DNA of 64,000 nucleotides from contig NZ_JAVRIE010000006.1 of the NCBI RefSeq assembly GCF_031846165.1, positions 62,001 through 126,000 on the forward strand, read 5' to 3'. Shown piece after piece: positions 53,221 through 63,264 of the stretch (position 1 is the first letter of the stretch; each line of letters opens with the position of its first letter). The stretch comes from Glaciecola blandensis (lineage in GTDB: Bacteria; Pseudomonadota; Gammaproteobacteria; Enterobacterales; Alteromonadaceae). The notes below the pieces were generated by a model that ran no database searches, was not told where the DNA came from, and worked only from the letters and a program-made list of their open reading frames with translations. The position numbers were made by a program, and so were the translations under genes.

Positions 53221-56200
53221 ATGAAACGGATTCTAAGCTCCGCTGTACTCATTGTCTCGCAGTTGCTCATTTGCATTGCTGTCAACGCCCAGCCACTCAT
53301 ATTACAAACTGAAATTAGCCCGAATGGCGAAACTATCGCTTTCACCTATCAGGGTGACATTTGGACGGTTGATGCTAAAGGCGGCAGAGCAAACCGCCTG
53401 ACTATTCATGAAGGCTATGAATCGCGTCCTTCATGGGACAATAATAGTAAACAAATCGCCTTTAGTAGCGACCGATTTGGCAGCACTGACGTCTTTATTA
53501 TCGACGCCAATGGTGGCATGCCTAAGCAGCTTACCTTCCACTCATCCTTCGACAGCGTTACCGATTTTGCTCCCAACAACACCATTATGTTTGCCAGTCG
53601 CCGCACTTACGCGCAAGTAGAGCGTGAAGCCGAAATAATGGCTGTTGATGTAGCAGGTCAAAGCACAGAAGTGCGTTTCATGGATGCATTGGGCTTGGAT
53701 GCAACAATGTCGCCAAACGGTAAAAAAGTTGCCTTTGTAAGAGGCACTGCGCGCGTATCCCGAGAAGATTACCGTGGACCAGCCAATCGTAATATCTGGA
53801 TTTACGATATTGAAAAAAATACTTACACTCAACTCACCACGTTTAAAGGCACCGACTTCATGCCTAAGTGGATCGATAACTCAAGCCTGTATTTTATTTC
53901 GCCCCGCAGTGGCAAGTACAATGTTCATAAGGCGGAGTTAAATGGCAAGATTACGCAGATTACGAAAGAAACTGATTTCGGTATAAACCACTTTAGTACA
54001 ACAGACAATGGTCGCACAATTGTGTATCAAGCTGGCGATGAAGTGGTCAGTTTCGATGTTCGAAAAAAGCGTAAAAAAACGCTCGACATTAATGTGACCG
54101 GCGACTTCCGTTTTGATCCCAATGTAGCAAGAAAAACCACTAACGGTATAAACCAATATGCGGTCTCGCCAGACGGTAAGCTTTCGGCATACACAATGCG
54201 CGGTGATATCTATATCACTCGCAATGATGAGAAGGATGAACGCAGCGTAAATTTAACCCAAGGTCCCTCTAGAGACCGTGATGTCACTTGGTTAAACGAC
54301 AATACCCTGTTATTCGTTTCTGACAAAGAAGGTCAAAACGATATCTATATGCTGAAATCTTCAGATATTGATGAAGAAAATCTTTTTGCTAGCTTAAAGC
54401 ATAAGGTAACAAAACTAACCAACACCGCTGAAGATGAAAGAAATCCCGTCGTATCTCCCGACGGTAAGCAGGTCGCGTATTTACAAGGCCGTGGCAAGCT
54501 AATTACTGCACAAATCAGTGATGAAGGCGTATTAAGTGACTCACTGACGCTTCTGGATGGCTGGGACACCCCTTCTGGCCTAGCGTGGTCACCTGACAGC
54601 ACCTGGTTGGCATATTCTCTATCAGACTTAAATTTCAATGAAGAGATTTATATTCATGCAGCGGATAACTCATCCGCACCAGTAAATGTAAGCATGCACC
54701 CTCGCTATGATGTAAACCCCGTTTGGAGCCCTGATGGTACTAAATTAGGTTTCAGCTCAATGCGAAATAATGGTGATTTTGATATTTGGTTTGCTTGGTT
54801 AAACAAGAAAGACTGGCAGCGCTCAACCGAAGAGTGGAAGCGTTTGAGCAAAATGGACAAGCCAAAGAATGACAAAAAAGACGATAAGAAAAAAGATAAG
54901 AATGATGAGCTGAAAGAAGGTGATGAAGAAGGTGCTTCTGACGATGATACCGAGGTAGCAGAAACGAAAAAAATCACTATCGACTTCGATGATATCTACT
55001 TACGCTTAGTTCAGGTAACCCAATTTGCTGGCAATGAAGACCAACTGGTATTCGACCAAAAAGGCGAGCATATCTATTACAGTATTGGTGGTTCAGGCCG
55101 TCAGAATTATCAAATAGACCGCAGTTTGTACAAAATAAAATGGAATGGCGAAGATAAAAAGACCGTACTGAAAGGTAATGTTTTCCCTCGTCAGCTAAGC
55201 CTTAGTAATAAGGGCAAACATGTATTCGCCCTCACTCAGCGTGGAAAACTGGTTCGTATCGATACTAAAAGCGATAAGTCGAAAGACATGAAAGTCGTCT
55301 CGAATATGAAGATTGATTACGCCAATGAACGAGAGCAAATCTTTGCTGATGCTTGGCGGGCACTTAATGACGGCTTTTACGATCCAAATTTCCACGGCAA
55401 AGATTGGGATGCCCTACGCAAGAAATATGAGCCATTGGCGCTGAAAGCATCAACCCATGAAGATTTCCAATACATCTTTAATTTGATGTTGGGACAGCTC
55501 AATGCAAGTCACATGGGGCTATCCAGTGGTGATAACCCTAAAGAGACCCAAGACATCGAAACTGGCCTTCTTGGCATAGAAGGTAGCAACAACGCTCAGG
55601 GTTACACTATTTCAAAAGTGCTTCCGAACAGTCCAGCGCATCGAGATGAGAGCAAGCTAGAAATAGGCGACACTATTGTGAGCGTCAACCAGCAATCAGT
55701 ACTAAACCAAAATTTTCACGCCTTGCTTAATGGTCAAGTCAATACACCTGTTCTTCTTGAAGTGATGCGCGGTGCACAACAAAGCACTGATACTGAGTCG
55801 ACTACCGAAGAGGTCGTCATCTGGCCGGTGAGTAGCTTACGCAACGAATTATATGATGATTGGGTAAATGAGCGCCGTAGATTAACTGAAAAATACTCAA
55901 ACGGTCGCTTGGGCTACTTGCACATTCGCGGCATGAATTGGTCCAGCTTTGAGCGATTTGAAAGGGAGTTAATGGCTGCAGGTTATGGCAAAGACGGTAT
56001 CGTCATAGATGTTCGCTACAATGGTGGCGGTTGGACGACAGACTACCTTATGGCGGTGTTAAATGTGAAACAACACTCCTACACCATTCCTCGTGGCGCT
56101 GCAGAGGATCTGGAAAAAGAACATCGTAAGTTTAAAGATACTTATCCGTTTTCAGAACGCTTACCGCTATCCGCTTGGACCAAGCCATCAGTGGCAATTA

Positions 56201-56502
56201 GTAACGAGAATAGTTACTCCAACGCTGAAATATTTTCACATGCTTACAAAGCATTAGGTCTCGGAAAATTAATCGGCCGTCCAACCTTTGGCGCTGTCAT
56301 CAGTACCGGCTCATATGGGCTTGTCGATGGCTCTAGAGTCAGAATGCCGTTCAGAGGTTGGTGGGTGAAAGAAAGCGGTGAAAATATGGATTTTGTGCCC
56401 GCAATGCCAGATATTGAAGTGTTCAATCCTCCTGCATACAAAGCATTAGGTGAAGATCCGCAATTAGAACGCGCTGTTGAGGAGCTGATGAAGTCTTTGT
56501 AA
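53221..56502 (+). CDS. Tricorn-like S41 protease with beta-propellers
   Basis: 1093 residues with a signal peptide (about 1-23). Two WD40/PD40-type beta-propeller parts (about 24-330 and 340-620) contain repeats such as SPNGETIAFTYQGDIW. A Lys/Asp-rich linker lies near 545-580. A catalytic segment follows: NASHMGLSSG (Ser/His, about 762-771), a PDZ domain (about 790-860) and the S41 nucleophile region ENSYSNAEIF (about 996-1005). Tricorn family proteases degrade peptides into small pieces; this one is probably periplasmic. Confidence 0.9.
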   Translation: MKRILSSAVLIVSQLLICIAVNAQPLILQTEISPNGETIAFTYQGDIWTVDAKGGRANRLTIHEGYESRPSWDNNSKQIAFSSDRFGSTDVFIIDANGGMPKQLTFHSSFDSVTDFAPNNTIMFASRRTYAQVEREAEIMAVDVAGQSTEVRFMDALGLDATMSPNGKKVAFVRGTARVSREDYRGPANRNIWIYDIEKNTYTQLTTFKGTDFMPKWIDNSSLYFISPRSGKYNVHKAELNGKITQITKETDFGINHFSTTDNGRTIVYQAGDEVVSFDVRKKRKKTLDINVTGDFRFDPNVARKTTNGINQYAVSPDGKLSAYTMRGDIYITRNDEKDERSVNLTQGPSRDRDVTWLNDNTLLFVSDKEGQNDIYMLKSSDIDEENLFASLKHKVTKLTNTAEDERNPVVSPDGKQVAYLQGRGKLITAQISDEGVLSDSLTLLDGWDTPSGLAWSPDSTWLAYSLSDLNFNEEIYIHAADNSSAPVNVSMHPRYDVNPVWSPDGTKLGFSSMRNNGDFDIWFAWLNKKDWQRSTEEWKRLSKMDKPKNDKKDDKKKDKNDELKEGDEEGASDDDTEVAETKKITIDFDDIYLRLVQVTQFAGNEDQLVFDQKGEHIYYSIGGSGRQNYQIDRSLYKIKWNGEDKKTVLKGNVFPRQLSLSNKGKHVFALTQRGKLVRIDTKSDKSKDMKVVSNMKIDYANEREQIFADAWRALNDGFYDPNFHGKDWDALRKKYEPLALKASTHEDFQYIFNLMLGQLNASHMGLSSGDNPKETQDIETGLLGIEGSNNAQGYTISKVLPNSPAHRDESKLEIGDTIVSVNQQSVLNQNFHALLNGQVNTPVLLEVMRGAQQSTDTESTTEEVVIWPVSSLRNELYDDWVNERRRLTEKYSNGRLGYLHIRGMNWSSFERFERELMAAGYGKDGIVIDVRYNGGGWTTDYLMAVLNVKQHSYTIPRGAAEDLEKEHRKFKDTYPFSERLPLSAWTKPSVAISNENSYSNAEIFSHAYKALGLGKLIGRPTFGAVISTGSYGLVDGSRVRMPFRGWWVKESGENMDFVPAMPDIEVFNPPAYKALGEDPQLERAVEELMKSL

Positions 56503-56545
56503 AACGACTCGTTAGCAATGACCGAACGTTAGTTCAAGTGAAGCG

Positions 56546-56583
56546 ACACCCATAATGCGTTAAATCGCGTTGTGGGTGTTTTC
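56546..56583. terminator. Bidirectional terminator between tricorn and greB
   Basis: Stem ACACCCA...TGGGTGT with an inner GCG...CGC and a TTTTC tail, just before the convergent greB stop. Probably serves both genes. Confidence 0.65.
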
Positions 56584-56592
56584 ATATTTTTG

Positions 56593-57072
56593 TTAGCTTT
56601 TCTGATACTCGATCGAGTTCACATACCATTCTTTAGCGCCCTCGGGCGTTTTAACCACAAACGTATCGTCGACTTCTTTCTTTAGTAAGGCTCTTGCCAT
56701 GGGTGAATCTATTGAAATATAGTCTTTTACATCACCATATATTTCATCCGGCCCAACAATTCGAAAACGCTTCGTTTCACCTGCCTCATTCTCAATTTCT
56801 ACCCAAGCACCAAAAAAAACTTTACCGTCTTGCTGTGGGTTGTAATCAACAATCGTGACGTCGGGTAGTAGCTTCCTCAAGTACCTTACTCGTCTATCAA
56901 TCTGACGAAGAACGCGTTTATTGAATGTATAGTCGGCGTTTTCTGAGCGGTCTCCCAAACTGGCAGCCCAAGTCACAATTTTGGTAATTTCAGGGCGCTT
57001 TTCATGCCACAAATAGTCGTGCTCTTGCTTTAGCTTGGTGTAGCCTTCGCGTGTAATCAACTTGGTCTTCAA
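56593..57072 (-). CDS. greB: Transcription elongation factor GreB
   Basis: 159 residues. The N-terminal coiled coil (EHDYLWHEKRPEITKIVTWA, SLGDRSENADY) carries the acidic tip (Asp/Glu) that activates RNA cleavage by RNA polymerase. The C-terminal FKBP-like domain has FGAWVEIENEAGE and SIDSPMARALLKKEVDD. The start is a TTG matching the family N-terminus (KTKLITREGY). It rescues backtracked polymerase. Divergent from tex, as in many gammaproteobacteria. Confidence 0.97.
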   Translation of the reverse strand: MKTKLITREGYTKLKQEHDYLWHEKRPEITKIVTWAASLGDRSENADYTFNKRVLRQIDRRVRYLRKLLPDVTIVDYNPQQDGKVFFGAWVEIENEAGETKRFRIVGPDEIYGDVKDYISIDSPMARALLKKEVDDTFVVKTPEGAKEWYVNSIEYQKS

Positions 57073-57255
57073 TATACTGTCCGCTGGTTATAAATCTCAA
57101 TTAAGGCAGTTTATAAACTCGCCTCTTAATACATTTTAATGCATAAAGTACTTTCACCGCCAACACTGAATGCTATAATCCGGCTATATAGCCAAGTGGC
57201 GGCGGTCTTGCGCCCTTGAAACACCCATTCAAAGTTTTCAATTATTGAGTTGTTC

Positions 57256-59598
57256 ATGATCATCGAGAAAATTGCTTCCGAGCTAAACGTGTCCCCCGCA
57301 CAAATTCAATCAGCTGTTAATCTACTAGACGAGGGCGCCACAGTACCATTTATCGCGCGTTATAGAAAAGAAGTGACACAAGGGTTAGACGATACTCAGT
57401 TGCGTAATTTAGAACAAAGACTCGGGTATTTACGCGAACTTGAAGACCGTCGTAAAGTGATCATTAAATCGATTGATGAACAGGGCAAACTAGACGAATC
57501 ACTCAAGTCTAAAATTCTAGCTGCCGACAACAAAACATCCTTAGAAGATTTATACTTACCGTACAAACCTCGTCGTCGCACCAAAGGCCAAATTGCCATT
57601 GAAGCTGGTTTGGAACCCCTTGCGAATGAACTGTTTAATAATGCTGACGCCGATCCAGAAACCTTGGCTGCGCAATATATCAATGCGGACGCTGGGGTCG
57701 CTGATGAGAAGGCTGCTTTAGATGGCGCTAAATTCATCCTCATGGAGCGATTTGCTGAGAATGCAGAATTACTGCAATCAATCCGTCATTACTTGACGAA
57801 AAATGCTCATGTGAAAAGCGTGGTTGCGCCCGGCAAAGAAGCTGAAGGTCAGAAATATAAAGACTATTTTGAGTACACAGAAAAGTACGCCAAAATCCCT
57901 TCACACCGCGCTCTTGCAATGTTTCGCGGGCGTAACGAAGGTATTCTACAAATTAATATTGATGCCGATCCGCAGCAAGAAGAAGGTGTGCGTCGTTCAC
58001 ATGGTGAAGACCTTATCCAACAAACACTGCAACTTCGCCTAAGTGATTCTGCACGAGATAAGTGGCTCACCTCTGTTGTTCAATGGACGTGGAAAATTAA
58101 AATCCTCTTGCATATGGAAACAGAATTGTTTGCCACTTTACGTGAACAAGCCGAAGCGGAAGCGATTAAAGTGTTTGCGAAAAACCTGAATGATTTGCTC
58201 ATGGCTGCCCCTGCTGGGCCAAAAGTTACCATGGGCTTAGATCCGGGTATTCGAACGGGTGTGAAGCTCGCTATTGTCGATGCAACGGGTAAGGTCGTGC
58301 ACACCACTACCATCTTTCCTCATGCGCCACAAAACCAGTGGGATAAGTCAAAGCGCACTATCGCCACCCTTTGCCAACAGCATAAAGTCGATTTGATCAG
58401 TATCGGTAACGGTACTGGCTCACGAGAAACCGATAAGCTGGTCGGTGAAATGATGAAAGCCACTCCTGAATTGAAAGTACAGCGCATCGTTATTAGTGAA
58501 GCTGGCGCCTCGGTTTACTCTGCATCTGAACTCGCTTCCAATGAATTACCTGGCATGGATGTATCATTGCGTGGTGCAGTATCGATTGCCCGACGCTTAC
58601 AAGATCCACTCGCTGAACTCGTGAAAATTGAGCCAAAAGCGATTGGTGTTGGGCAATATCAGCACGACGTCAGTCAAAGCCAACTTGGCAAGTCTCTCGA
58701 CACCGTGATTGAGGATTGTGTGAACGCGGTAGGCGTCGATTTAAACACCGCCAGCCCAGCATTGTTAACTCATGTGTCAGGTTTAAACAAAACCTTAGCC
58801 AATAATATCGTTCAATTTCGAGATGCAAACGGCGCCTTCGTTGACCGTAAGGCACTTAAAAAGGTTGAGCGCTTAGGGCCAAAAGCATTTGAACAAGCTG
58901 CCGGCTTTTTAAGAGTCATGAACGGCAAGAACCCTTTAGATGCCTCATCGGTTCACCCTGAGACTTATCAAGTCGTAGATACTATCGCCAGCAAGGCAGA
59001 TATCGCCGTAAACGATATGATTGGTAACACCGAATTGTTGAAAAGCTTAAAAGCCGAAGAATTTGTCACAGAAGAGTTTGGTCTACCAACAGTCGTGGAC
59101 ATACTAAAAGAGCTTGATAAACCGGGGCGCGACCCGCGTCCAGAGTTCAAAACAGCTAGCTTCAAAGAAGGCGTTGAAACCATGAATGACCTCAAAGAGG
59201 GCATGATATTGGAGGGCGTTGTTAGCAACGTTGCCAACTTCGGCGCATTTGTTGATATTGGTGTTCACCAAGATGGCTTAGTTCATATATCTTCTATGAC
59301 CAACACCTACATCAGTGATCCCAGAGAAGTGGTGAAAACCGGTGATGTAGTCAAAGTAAAGGTCATGGAAGTGGATATTGCGAGAAAGCGCATTTCCTTG
59401 TCTATGCGCATGGACGACACACCTCAAGCCAGTTCAAACAACAAGCCAAAAGGCGATCGTTCGTCACAAGGTAAAGGTTCACAATCGAAGAACCAGCATA
59501 GCGGCCAACGCAATGCTCCTGCTAAGAATAAACCTAATACAGGGAATGCTGCCATGGGTAATGCCTTTGCAGATGCCTTTGCCAAGGCGAAGAAGTAA
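57256..59598 (+). CDS. tex: Tex family RNA-binding transcription accessory protein
   Basis: About 780 residues from the ATG at 57256 (a TTG two codons earlier is possible). The Tex N-terminal helix domain, a YqgF-like domain (ATMGLDPGIRTGVKLAIV region near residue 330), a helix-hairpin-helix region (about 500-560, VDLNTASPALLTHVSGL) and a C-terminal S1 domain (about 646-716, VVSNVANFGAFVDIGVHQDG) are present. A basic, low-complexity tail follows. Tex binds nucleic acid and affects transcription and virulence factors in other species. Confidence 0.96.
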   Translation: MIIEKIASELNVSPAQIQSAVNLLDEGATVPFIARYRKEVTQGLDDTQLRNLEQRLGYLRELEDRRKVIIKSIDEQGKLDESLKSKILAADNKTSLEDLYLPYKPRRRTKGQIAIEAGLEPLANELFNNADADPETLAAQYINADAGVADEKAALDGAKFILMERFAENAELLQSIRHYLTKNAHVKSVVAPGKEAEGQKYKDYFEYTEKYAKIPSHRALAMFRGRNEGILQINIDADPQQEEGVRRSHGEDLIQQTLQLRLSDSARDKWLTSVVQWTWKIKILLHMETELFATLREQAEAEAIKVFAKNLNDLLMAAPAGPKVTMGLDPGIRTGVKLAIVDATGKVVHTTTIFPHAPQNQWDKSKRTIATLCQQHKVDLISIGNGTGSRETDKLVGEMMKATPELKVQRIVISEAGASVYSASELASNELPGMDVSLRGAVSIARRLQDPLAELVKIEPKAIGVGQYQHDVSQSQLGKSLDTVIEDCVNAVGVDLNTASPALLTHVSGLNKTLANNIVQFRDANGAFVDRKALKKVERLGPKAFEQAAGFLRVMNGKNPLDASSVHPETYQVVDTIASKADIAVNDMIGNTELLKSLKAEEFVTEEFGLPTVVDILKELDKPGRDPRPEFKTASFKEGVETMNDLKEGMILEGVVSNVANFGAFVDIGVHQDGLVHISSMTNTYISDPREVVKTGDVVKVKVMEVDIARKRISLSMRMDDTPQASSNNKPKGDRSSQGKGSQSKNQHSGQRNAPAKNKPNTGNAAMGNAFADAFAKAKK

Positions 59599-59600
59599 GC

Positions 59601-60383
59601 ATGCCAAGTGAAGAAACAAGCCGTTCAAGCGGTTTCTTCTCAAGAATAGGCAACGCAGTAGGCGACAAGCTTGCTGCGTTTCTTAGTAAACCCAGCACAC
59701 AATATCGTACCTTTAGCACACTTAGCGAAGATCAACTTACGGCTAATTTACAGCCTGGCGATCTGATACTAGTTGAAGGGAATAGTCGAATTAGCTCAGC
59801 AATCAAATATCTCACACAGTCTACCTGGTCTCATGTAGCAGTTTATATTGGTGAGCACGAGGGTCATAAGGCATTATTAGAAGCCGACCTCGTAGAAGGT
59901 GTTATCACGGTTCCAATGAATAAGTACAATGGCTTTAATTTGAGAATTTGTCGGCCTGTTAATTTAAGTGCAAAAGATACCCAAGCGTTGATCAATTATT
60001 TTACTGCTCGTATCGGCCACCAATACGATACCAAAAACATATTCGACTTGATGCGTTTTTTACTACCCACACCGCCAATACCTCAGCGCTTCAGAAGACG
60101 CTTGCTTGAGTTTGGTAGTGGTGATCCCACCAAAGCAATTTGTTCGACCTTAGTTGCTCAAGCATTTCAATCAATACGCTACCCCATTCTACCCTTAAAA
60201 ACAGATACGAATTCACCCGCAAATATAAGAGAAAAAGTGATTTTGGCCAAACGACATTACAGTCACTTTACGCCCAGAGATTTCGACCTATCACCCTATT
60301 TTGAAATTATTAAGCCGACCTTACATGCTGGATTCAATTATCAAGATATCGTGTGGACTACTCAGTCAGACGAAACTGCATAG
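59601..60383 (+). CDS. YiiX-like permuted NlpC/P60 hydrolase
   Basis: 260 residues, beginning 2 bp after the tex stop, so probably co-transcribed. The catalytic pattern of permuted NlpC/P60 (LRAT-like) enzymes is seen: QPGDLILVEG, His78 (WSHVAVYIG) and a C-terminal Cys181 (AICSTLVAQAF), plus a Glu near 90. YiiX-type enzymes cleave peptidoglycan-linked or lipid amides; here the substrate is unknown. No signal peptide, so it acts inside the cell. Its last 22 bp overlap the convergent diguanylate cyclase gene. Confidence 0.82.
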   Translation: MPSEETSRSSGFFSRIGNAVGDKLAAFLSKPSTQYRTFSTLSEDQLTANLQPGDLILVEGNSRISSAIKYLTQSTWSHVAVYIGEHEGHKALLEADLVEGVITVPMNKYNGFNLRICRPVNLSAKDTQALINYFTARIGHQYDTKNIFDLMRFLLPTPPIPQRFRRRLLEFGSGDPTKAICSTLVAQAFQSIRYPILPLKTDTNSPANIREKVILAKRHYSHFTPRDFDLSPYFEIIKPTLHAGFNYQDIVWTTQSDETA

Positions 60384-61954
60384 TTTACGATAGTGTAGCG
60401 TTTTGCTTTCTGCTGTTTCGTTTCATACATGAGTTCGTCAGCTCTTGTGATTAAAGCTTCAAGAATGGCTTGCTGCTCAGGCTCAAGAATAATTACCCCG
60501 ACACTCGCTCCCACTTGAACCTGTAAATCTTCGTTGATTTCAATCGGTGCAGAAATCGTTTCAATCAATGCCTCAGTATAGGCAGACAACTCATTCGTAT
60601 CATTAAGCATCAAACCAATAAGAAACTCGTCTCCACCCCAACGAATATTGACTGCAGTGCCGCCCTCTTCTTCAGCATTGTTGAGTAAACGTGTGCTGAT
60701 CGCTTGTAAAACATCGTCGCCAACGTCATGTCCATAAGTATCATTAATGGGTTTAAACTTATCGAGGTCAATCATCATCAAAACAAAAGTACTTTGCTTC
60801 TCTTGCCGAGTCTTTAGTAACTCGCTTAATTGAAGAGAGCCTGAACGACGATTCAGCAAACCGGTGAGTGAATCATGGTCCGCTTCATAACGCGCCTTAA
60901 CTTCCTCTGTTTTGCGATGAGTAATATCATAAATGATCACTTCGACAAGCTGTTGAGATTCGTTACGTTCAGCTTTACGAGAGTCTGAAATTGAAGAAAA
61001 CAAACAATGTAGATAGCGTTTTTCATCCTTTTGTAAATACGTTAGATCAATATCTATTTGTGAATCAGCATTATCTTCACTCAGCATGTTTATCTGTTTT
61101 TTAACTAAGCCTGGTGATTCAAACAAATTCGCAAAATTGTGGCCTTCCACTTCCTCACCAAACAATTGATAAAATGCTGGGTTGCCAATAGTGATATCTC
61201 CTTCATTAGACAATAAAGCAATACCTGCTGTTGCTTGCTCAAACAACAGCCTAAAGCGTCTTTGTAACTCTTCTGTTGCCTCACGAAGCTCACGCTCAGA
61301 CATGAACTGTTGCTTCAATGCGCCAATAAGCCCATTTGTTTTGCGAGCCAATGCACTAATTTCGTCTTTTTGTTTGTAATCTATATGAATAGGAGAGTTA
61401 AACTCAGGTGTACTTGGATCGACTAAGGTCAATGCATCAGCTAGCTTCTTAATTGGCTGGGTTAGTTTCGAGCGCACAAACAGGCCAACTGCTACGGCTA
61501 GAATAAGGCCCAAGCCTATTAAAAGATAAGCGTTTTGCAGGGCGCTACTGGTAACTTGCTGCTGTATGAAGCGTGCATTCGGGATAACAGTCAAACGGCC
61601 TACCATTTCAGTTTCAGTGAACGGATCTTTTAAGTCGATATTTATCGCTTGGCTTCTTGGTGATGTATCTCCGGCACTGATGAGTAAATTTTCGGTGGGC
61701 ATATTGATACTAGCCGCTGCGACCAAATCGTTATCAACTAAACCATCGACTACTTGCTGAGCCAATTCAGTATCAGCCAAATAGGCCGCAATTGCGCTGG
61801 TTCTGTTTGCGGTTTCTGCCAATCGAGCAGTTAACTCCTGATATTGTTGGGTAGCCTGCTGCAATTGAAATTGGTAGTTTAAGAACGCAAAGACCGTTGA
61901 GATCACCAACGAAAGGAGCCAGATAACTAAACTGATACGTACTGATAGCTTCAC
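60362..61954 (-). CDS. Membrane diguanylate cyclase (HAMP-PAS-GGDEF)
   Basis: About 530 residues from the GTG at 61954 with GGAG 6 nt upstream (a TTG at 61966 is less likely). Membrane helix 1 (about 8-27), a periplasmic sensor (about 28-140), helix 2 (about 140-162), HAMP, PAS (about 250-365) and a GGDEF domain with intact GGDEF. The inhibitory RxxD site is not at its usual place. It is the last gene of a unit with a porin-like protein and a PstS-like protein, and likely makes c-di-GMP in answer to their signal. Confidence 0.9.
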   Translation of the reverse strand: MKLSVRISLVIWLLSLVISTVFAFLNYQFQLQQATQQYQELTARLAETANRTSAIAAYLADTELAQQVVDGLVDNDLVAAASINMPTENLLISAGDTSPRSQAINIDLKDPFTETEMVGRLTVIPNARFIQQQVTSSALQNAYLLIGLGLILAVAVGLFVRSKLTQPIKKLADALTLVDPSTPEFNSPIHIDYKQKDEISALARKTNGLIGALKQQFMSERELREATEELQRRFRLLFEQATAGIALLSNEGDITIGNPAFYQLFGEEVEGHNFANLFESPGLVKKQINMLSEDNADSQIDIDLTYLQKDEKRYLHCLFSSISDSRKAERNESQQLVEVIIYDITHRKTEEVKARYEADHDSLTGLLNRRSGSLQLSELLKTRQEKQSTFVLMMIDLDKFKPINDTYGHDVGDDVLQAISTRLLNNAEEEGGTAVNIRWGGDEFLIGLMLNDTNELSAYTEALIETISAPIEINEDLQVQVGASVGVIILEPEQQAILEALITRADELMYETKQQKAKRYTIVNYAVSSD

Positions 61955-61971
61955 AATTAGCTCCAATTAAA

Positions 61972-63264
61972 CTAAAAAATGGTGGTGAAACTTAGGCTCA
62001 AAACATTTAAAGAGAGTTCTTCCTTTGGCGTCAATAAACCTGCTTGAACGCCAAACAAACCACTACCAAACTCACTTGTTCTAAAATGGTCAAACTGAAC
62101 CTTAAACGACCATGCTTCATGAAAATCCCATCTAACACCAGCACTTATAGACTTTTGGTCATATGATGCCCCGCGAACAGCTTCGTTTGATTCAGCAGAT
62201 AAAATGACTAACTGCTGAAATGCAACTGGAGGAAGTAATGATTCAGCACGCTCATAATCTATCACCTCAGGAGCCAATCTACGATTGTGAGTCGCTAGCG
62301 TCAAGTAAGGCTTAACGTTACCCAGCTGATAGGCCGCGCTAATATATCCGCCAACGGAGCCGCCGGCTAAAACCCAGTCACTGTCATAATCAAAAAGTTC
62401 AGCATTCAGCTCCAGACTATCAACATTATACTGGCCTCCGACAGATGCATAAGTAATAACCTTGCCATCGGGTACGATGTTGCCAACGAGCTCTCGTGCA
62501 AAAGGTGAAAATAATGGTGGCACGTTTCCTTCCAGATTCTTCACATCGTCAATGCCCACGGTATCGAAATTATCTAATGTTGAACGGATGAATGCCGCAT
62601 GAAATCGCCAGTCAGTAGATTGAAGTTCGATATTTAGAACTGCCAATTCAGAATAATCGATAGTAAGTTCACCACCTTCAACATCATCAATGAAATTGGA
62701 TTGGCCATACGAGAGAGCAACTTTTACTGCACCAAAATCGGCATCTTGAATGTAAGAAGCTTGTAAGCCATCCATGCTACCCAGAGCGCCTGCGGTGGAG
62801 TACATTTCCACTGGAGGTCGCACCCAATTGAGCAAATGCCCCACATTTCGATAATCAGTATATAAATAGCTATTAGTGCTGAAACGACCGATTTTCGCAG
62901 ACCAGTGACGATCTATTTGATAGCGCAAAAAAGCAAGTTCTATATAGTTTGCAAATTGAGTATTGTCTCGGTCTTGCAATATGATCTGCCCAACGGCATC
63001 AAACTTGTCATTAAACTCAATATTCGATTGTAGGCCTAGAATTGAATCTGGAGCAAAAGACAAACCCTCTCGCCCATTTTTCTGCAAAGAACTCCGATAA
63101 GCTAATTTGTCATGCTCGGCATAAGTAAGAGACAAGTTAGTAAAACCGCTAAAACTAACCTCAGTGGCTTTTGCATTACTCACCGTCAGCCCACAAGTAA
63201 ATATACTTGCTAGCAACAATAGAGGCACCGTTGAGGACTTCGGTTTATTCAAATCGATAAACAA
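61972..63264 (-). CDS. Outer-membrane porin-like protein of a sensing unit
   Basis: 430 residues from a TTG with AGGAG 7 nt upstream. A signal peptide (with a somewhat long N-terminus, ending near AKATEV) precedes an alternating beta-strand protein: FSGFTNLSLTYA, YIELAFLRYQID, FDHFRTSEFGSG and an end in Phe (SFTTIF), the mark of an outer-membrane beta-barrel. It overlaps the upstream PstS-like gene by 20 bp. Barrel strand number cannot be counted reliably. Substrate unknown. Confidence 0.85.
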   Translation of the reverse strand: MFIDLNKPKSSTVPLLLLASIFTCGLTVSNAKATEVSFSGFTNLSLTYAEHDKLAYRSSLQKNGREGLSFAPDSILGLQSNIEFNDKFDAVGQIILQDRDNTQFANYIELAFLRYQIDRHWSAKIGRFSTNSYLYTDYRNVGHLLNWVRPPVEMYSTAGALGSMDGLQASYIQDADFGAVKVALSYGQSNFIDDVEGGELTIDYSELAVLNIELQSTDWRFHAAFIRSTLDNFDTVGIDDVKNLEGNVPPLFSPFARELVGNIVPDGKVITYASVGGQYNVDSLELNAELFDYDSDWVLAGGSVGGYISAAYQLGNVKPYLTLATHNRRLAPEVIDYERAESLLPPVAFQQLVILSAESNEAVRGASYDQKSISAGVRWDFHEAWSFKVQFDHFRTSEFGSGLFGVQAGLLTPKEELSLNVLSLSFTTIF